A stretch of 25,461 bases of DNA from Hyphomonadaceae bacterium UBA5336 (lineage in GTDB: Bacteria; Pseudomonadota; Alphaproteobacteria; Caulobacterales; Hyphomonadaceae), in NCBI GenBank assembly GCA_002408125.1, contig DHQO01000012.1, positions 1-25,461 on the forward strand. The letters are read 5' to 3'. Position numbers and translations under genes: made by a program. Under the pieces are notes generated by a model. It was given only the letters and a program-made list of their open reading frames with translations. It was not told the DNA's origin and ran no database searches. Of the stretch, positions 22,414-25,461 are shown one piece after another (position 1 is the stretch's first letter; every line of letters begins with the position of its first letter).

Positions 22414-24741
22414 ATGAGCGCAGAGAATCGCCCCTCCATTTCGCAGTTGGCCTCAGCCCGTCCGCCAGCCATGACCGACGAGGCCGCCTATCTCGACGGC
22501 CTCAATACTGAGCAGCGCGAGGCTGTGCTGCACACCGAAGGCCCCCTCCTCGTGCTCGCCGGCGCGGGCACGGGCAAGACACGGGTGCTGACGACGCGGC
22601 TGGCCCATATCATCGCGACGAAGAAGGCCTGGCCGTCGCAGACGCTGACGGTGACGTTTACGAACAAGGCCGCGCGGGAAATGCGTGAGCGGGCGCTGGC
22701 CCTGATCGGCGATGCCGGCGAGGGCCTGAGATGGCTCGGCACCTTCCACTCGATCAGCGCGCAAATCCTGCGCAAGCATGCCGAGCTCGCAGGCCTGAAA
22801 TCCAGCTTCACCATCCTCGACACCGACGACCAGATCCGGCTCTGCAAACAGGTGATCGAGGCCGAAGGCATCGACGCCAAACGCTGGACGCCGCGCTATC
22901 TCGCCAGCCTCATCGATGGCTGGAAGAACCGTGCACTGGTGCCCGGCAAGGTGCCGGACGAGGAAGCCTACCAGTTCGCCGACGGGCGCGGGATCAAGTG
23001 CTACGAGATCTACCAGTCGCGCCTGAAGGTGCTGAACGCCTGCGATTTCGGCGATCTCCTGATCCACAATATCGTGATCTTCCAGAACAATCCGGACCTG
23101 CTGGCCGAATACCATCAGCGCTTCCGCTATATCCTCGTCGACGAATACCAGGACACGAATGTCGCCCAGTATCTCTGGCTGCGCCTGCTCGCCCAGGGCA
23201 GCGCGAATATCTGCTGCGTCGGCGATGATGACCAGTCCATCTATGGCTGGCGCGGGGCCGAGGTCGACAATATCCTCCGGTTTGAAAAGGATTTTCCCGG
23301 CGCGAAGGTGATCCGGCTGGAGCGCAATTACCGCTCCACCCAGCACATCCTGGCGGCCGCCAGTGCCGTCATCGACAATAATAAGGGCCGGCTCGGCAAG
23401 GAACTTTATGTCGGGGATGAGACCGCCGCCGATCCCGATGCCGCCAAGGTGGTGGTGCGCGGCCTCTGGGATGGCGAGGCCGAAGCGCGCTGGGTCGGCG
23501 ACGAGATCGAGGCCCATGTCGCGCGCGGGGGGCGCAACGCCGACTGCGCCGTCCTCGTGCGCGCCTCCTGGCAGATGCGCGCCTTCGAGGAGCGCTTCAT
23601 CATGCTCGGCATCCCCTATCGCGTGATCGGCGGCCCGCGCTTTTTCGAGCGCGCCGAGATCCGCGATGCCCTCGCCTATCTCCGCCTCATCCGCAGCCCC
23701 GATGATGATCTCGCCTTCGAGCGCGTGGTCAACCAGCCCAAGCGCGGCGTCGGCAACACATCGCTGCAAAAGCTGCAGATCTTTGCCCGCGAGGATGGCC
23801 GCTCGCTCTTCGTGCTCACCCCGATGGTGCTGCAGACCGACGAGATAAAGGGCGGCGCAAAACGCGGCCTCACCAGTTTCATCGACCAGATAAACATGTG
23901 GCGCGACAGGCTCGCGAACGGCATGCCTCATACCGAACTGTGTGAAGTGATCCTCGAAGAGTCCGGATACATGGACATGCTGCAAAAGGATCGCGGGCCG
24001 CAGAGCCAGACGCGCATCGACAACCTGAAAGAGCTCGTCCGCGCGCTGGGCGAATTCGACACGCTCCCGGCTTTCCTGGAACATGTCGAGCTGATCATGG
24101 ATGTCGGCCAGAATTCCGGCGGCGACGAGGTTCAGATCCTCACTTTGCACGGTGCCAAGGGCCTGGAATGGCCGCTCGTCTTCCTGCCGGGCTGGGAGGA
24201 AGAGGTGTTCCCCTCCAAGCGCTCGATCGATGAGAACGGGATGAAGGGCCTGGAGGAAGAGCGACGCCTGGCTTATGTCGGCATCACGCGGGCGCGCGAG
24301 AAATGCCATGTGTCATTCGTCGCCAACCGGCAGATCTATGGCCGCTGGCAGGCCGTGCTCCCCTCCCGCTTTGTCGATGAACTGCCCCATGATCATGTCG
24401 ATGCCATGGCCGAGACCGGCTATTCCAGCCAGCCCGGCGCCGCCTCGGGCTTTAACGGCACGATCGAGGATCTCGGCGAGCGCTCGGCCTACACTTCCCC
24501 CGGCTGGCAGCGCCTGAAAAAGAACGCCCGGTCCGGCGTCAGCGAAGCATCCCGAACCCTCGAAGGCGAAGCCACCCTGATCGCCACCTCAGGCGGAAAC
24601 AGCGGCTTTGCGGTGGGCCAGCGCGTGTTTCATGACAAATTCGGCTATGGGTTTGTCGAGAAGGCCGACGGGACCAAGCTGACGGTGAAGTTCAAGACGG
24701 GCTCGAAGAAAGTGATCTCGACCTTTGTGGTGGGGGCATGA
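22414..24741 (+). CDS. uvrD: UvrD/PcrA-type superfamily 1 DNA helicase
   Basis: This 775-residue 3'-5' helicase serves in nucleotide excision repair, mismatch repair and removal of protein roadblocks. All motifs are visible: the Q-motif LNTEQREAV, Walker A GAGTGKT (50-56), TFTNKAAREM, GTFHSI, Walker B DEYQDTN (243-249), GDDDQSIYGWRGA, ERNYRS, LHGAKGLEW and YVGITRARE (about 621-629). The C-terminal 60 residues (FAVGQRVFHDKFGYGFVEKADGTKLTVKFKTGSKKVI) form the Tudor-like domain that contacts RNA polymerase in PcrA/UvrD. The start at 22414 is supported by the promoter spacing; ATG at 22471 is an alternative. An upstream in-frame extension to 22015 would overlap ArsR and is not credible. Confidence 0.96.
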   Translation: MSAENRPSISQLASARPPAMTDEAAYLDGLNTEQREAVLHTEGPLLVLAGAGTGKTRVLTTRLAHIIATKKAWPSQTLTVTFTNKAAREMRERALALIGDAGEGLRWLGTFHSISAQILRKHAELAGLKSSFTILDTDDQIRLCKQVIEAEGIDAKRWTPRYLASLIDGWKNRALVPGKVPDEEAYQFADGRGIKCYEIYQSRLKVLNACDFGDLLIHNIVIFQNNPDLLAEYHQRFRYILVDEYQDTNVAQYLWLRLLAQGSANICCVGDDDQSIYGWRGAEVDNILRFEKDFPGAKVIRLERNYRSTQHILAAASAVIDNNKGRLGKELYVGDETAADPDAAKVVVRGLWDGEAEARWVGDEIEAHVARGGRNADCAVLVRASWQMRAFEERFIMLGIPYRVIGGPRFFERAEIRDALAYLRLIRSPDDDLAFERVVNQPKRGVGNTSLQKLQIFAREDGRSLFVLTPMVLQTDEIKGGAKRGLTSFIDQINMWRDRLANGMPHTELCEVILEESGYMDMLQKDRGPQSQTRIDNLKELVRALGEFDTLPAFLEHVELIMDVGQNSGGDEVQILTLHGAKGLEWPLVFLPGWEEEVFPSKRSIDENGMKGLEEERRLAYVGITRAREKCHVSFVANRQIYGRWQAVLPSRFVDELPHDHVDAMAETGYSSQPGAASGFNGTIEDLGERSAYTSPGWQRLKKNARSGVSEASRTLEGEATLIATSGGNSGFAVGQRVFHDKFGYGFVEKADGTKLTVKFKTGSKKVISTFVVGA

Positions 24742-24780
24742 CCTTTGCTCGGAGCATCCCACCAGGAAGAAGGAGTGACT

Positions 24781-24984
24781 ATGCCATTCATAATTACCTT
24801 CCAACCAATCAATAGAATTCAAGGCGTTGGCCCAAAGTCTACTCAAGAGGCTAGTGCTGTAGCTGCATGGAAAACGGTCGATGGGCTAATGCGGAGCGAC
24901 GAGACCGTCGAGATAACACATCCTGACGGCTACAAGATTTCTTGGCAGGAGCTAAAGGCACTGGCCGACGGAGAAAATAAGTAG
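24781..24984 (+). CDS. Small protein of unknown function, ending in a repeat element
   Basis: This 67-residue protein has no signal peptide or membrane segment: MPFIITFQPINRIQGVGPKSTQ, then a helix (EASAVAAWKTVDGLMRSD), then ETVEITHPDGYKISWQELKALADG. The pattern resembles small beta-helix-beta proteins, but I recognise no family. AAGGAG lies seven bases before the ATG at 24781. The base composition is markedly more AT-rich than uvrD just upstream, suggesting separate origin. The stop TAG (24982-24984) lies inside the left arm of a palindromic repeat (24981-25061), so the C-terminus may have been set by the repeat's insertion. Confidence 0.72.
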   Translation: MPFIITFQPINRIQGVGPKSTQEASAVAAWKTVDGLMRSDETVEITHPDGYKISWQELKALADGENK

Positions 24985-25061
24985 GGTGCATGGAGGCCGA
25001 AGGCCGATATGCACCAGAAGATCGCCGCTCGGTGCATATCGCTGCGCTCCATGCACCCTAC
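24981..25061. repeat. Large palindromic repeat element (nested hairpins)
   Basis: GTAGGGTGCATGGAG (24981-24995) is the exact inverse of CTCCATGCACCCTAC (25047-25061). Inside, GATATGCACC (25006-25015) is the inverse of GGTGCATATC (25031-25040). The 81-base unit would fold into a long interrupted hairpin on either strand. It looks like a small dispersed repeat, possibly a miniature transposable element. Confidence 0.85.
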
Positions 25062-25068
25062 GCCTGAG

Positions 25069-25100
25069 CCCTCATCCTGAGCGGAGACGAAGGACGAGGG
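25069..25100 (+). repeat. REP-like palindromic unit, copy 1
   Basis: CCCTCATCCTGAG and CGAAGGACGAGGG surround a short GGAGA core; the ends are imperfect inverse copies. This matches a dispersed repeat type I associate with alphaproteobacterial genomes. Confidence 0.75.
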
Positions 25101-25130
25101 CGGGTGGTAGAGAGCGGTTCTCCGTTGCCC

Positions 25131-25163
25131 GCCTTCATGGTTCGTCTCCACTCACCATGAGGC
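25131..25163 (-). repeat. REP-like palindromic unit, copy 2, inverted
   Basis: On the minus strand this reads GCCTCATGGTGAGTGGAGA then CGAACCATGAAGGC. It shares the TGAG-x-GGAGACGAA core with the unit at 25069-25100 in the opposite orientation, with compensating changes in the stem (CC/GG versus GG/CC). Confidence 0.75.
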
Positions 25164-25192
25164 TCATGGGGGCCGCGCCCCCAGCGCCGATT

Positions 25193-25213
25193 CCCCGTGG
25201 CTTGACCACGGGG
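25193..25213 (+). repeat. Short palindrome, copy A
   Basis: CCCCGTGG and CCACGGGG form a perfect eight-pair stem around CTTGA. The whole 21-base unit is the exact reverse complement of the unit at 25319-25339. Confidence 0.85.
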
Positions 25214-25318
25214 CCCATCACCCGCCCTTGAGACCGTGCCATGGGGTGAAAGGGCGTGCCGGCCGCGAGGCCCGGCGCCCTCGCCACCATCTCTCCCGCC
25301 GCCCTGTCCAGAGCTGGA

Positions 25319-25339
25319 CCCCGTGGTCAAGCCACGGGG
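25319..25339 (-). repeat. Short palindrome, copy B (inverse of copy A)
   Basis: CCCCGTGG and CCACGGGG around TCAAG; identical to 25193-25213 read on the other strand. The asymmetric loop shows that the two copies lie in opposite orientations, 105 bases apart. Confidence 0.85.
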
Positions 25340-25390
25340 AGTCGGTTCTTGAAATCCGACCCACTTGCCGCGGCCCGCACACTCTCGGGC

Positions 25391-25461
25391 ATGAACCCGC
25401 TCGCCGATCCCTTCTCCCGGGTGCACCCGCTGTTCTGGCCGGTGCTGTGGCTGAGCCTGCG
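25391..25461 (+). CDS. Possible 5' end of a gene running off the window
   Basis: An open frame from the ATG at 25391 reads MNPLADPFSRVHPLFWPVLW and continues to the edge. The hydrophobic, Trp-rich start suggests a membrane protein. No clear ribosome binding site precedes it, and only 23 codons are seen, so this is tentative. Confidence 0.4.
   Translation, partial: MNPLADPFSRVHPLFWPVLWLSL

Noticed and set aside
22453..24309. A 618-codon minus-strand frame opposite uvrD
   Set aside because: Shadow of the helicase gene; no domain and no plausible start context.

Overview
This is a GC-rich, tightly packed chromosomal window from an alphaproteobacterium. The best evidence is a circularly permuted, two-piece tmRNA gene, an alpha-type SspB adaptor, a DUF4169 protein and alphaproteobacterial palindromic repeats. 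The S46 peptidase and Tad genes would suit a Caulobacter/Hyphomonas/Maricaulis-type lineage, but that placement is inference. Most of the window is ordinary core genome.

Layout. At 1-5185 are pgi, folA, a VUT-family (queuosine-precursor transporter-like) membrane protein, an AhpD-like CxxC protein, aquaporin Z and thyA. At 5308-8400 is a three-gene operon of Tad pilus proteins: TadE-like, a TadE-like protein with a long Ser/Gly/Asp and Gly-Asn-Asn tail, and a TadG-like von Willebrand protein. At about 8472-8790 is permuted ssrA, encoding the tag ANDNFAEGELLAA. It is followed by a secreted S46 peptidase (minus strand) and by sspB, whose product should deliver ssrA-tagged proteins to ClpXP. A PaaI-type thioesterase and a SET-domain protein follow, then a minus-strand RusA-like resolvase with a small secreted protein, then fumC.

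At 15445-16210 is the most distinctive element, a toxin-antitoxin operon. The toxin is a clear CcdB homologue. The antitoxin appears to be a fusion of an N-terminal Cro/C1-type helix-turn-helix to a complete CcdA-like module. Its promoter is covered by a palindromic operator and is spaced so that the transcript would begin at the ATG, making it leaderless. A DJ-1/PfpI protein, two small conserved proteins, a lipoprotein, an old yellow enzyme and a radical SAM protein follow. Next comes a minus-strand ArsR - SRPBCC - DUF4287/DUF5655 operon, divergent from a UvrD/PcrA helicase. The window closes with a small AT-richer gene running into a cluster of palindromic repeats (24981-25339), and the first codons of a possible further gene.

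Two themes stand out. First, four convergent gene pairs end within 0-4 bases of each other or with overlapping stop codons. Second, two genes (the antitoxin and uvrD) appear to have leaderless transcripts. All family calls come from reading motifs in the translated sequence; no database search was run.
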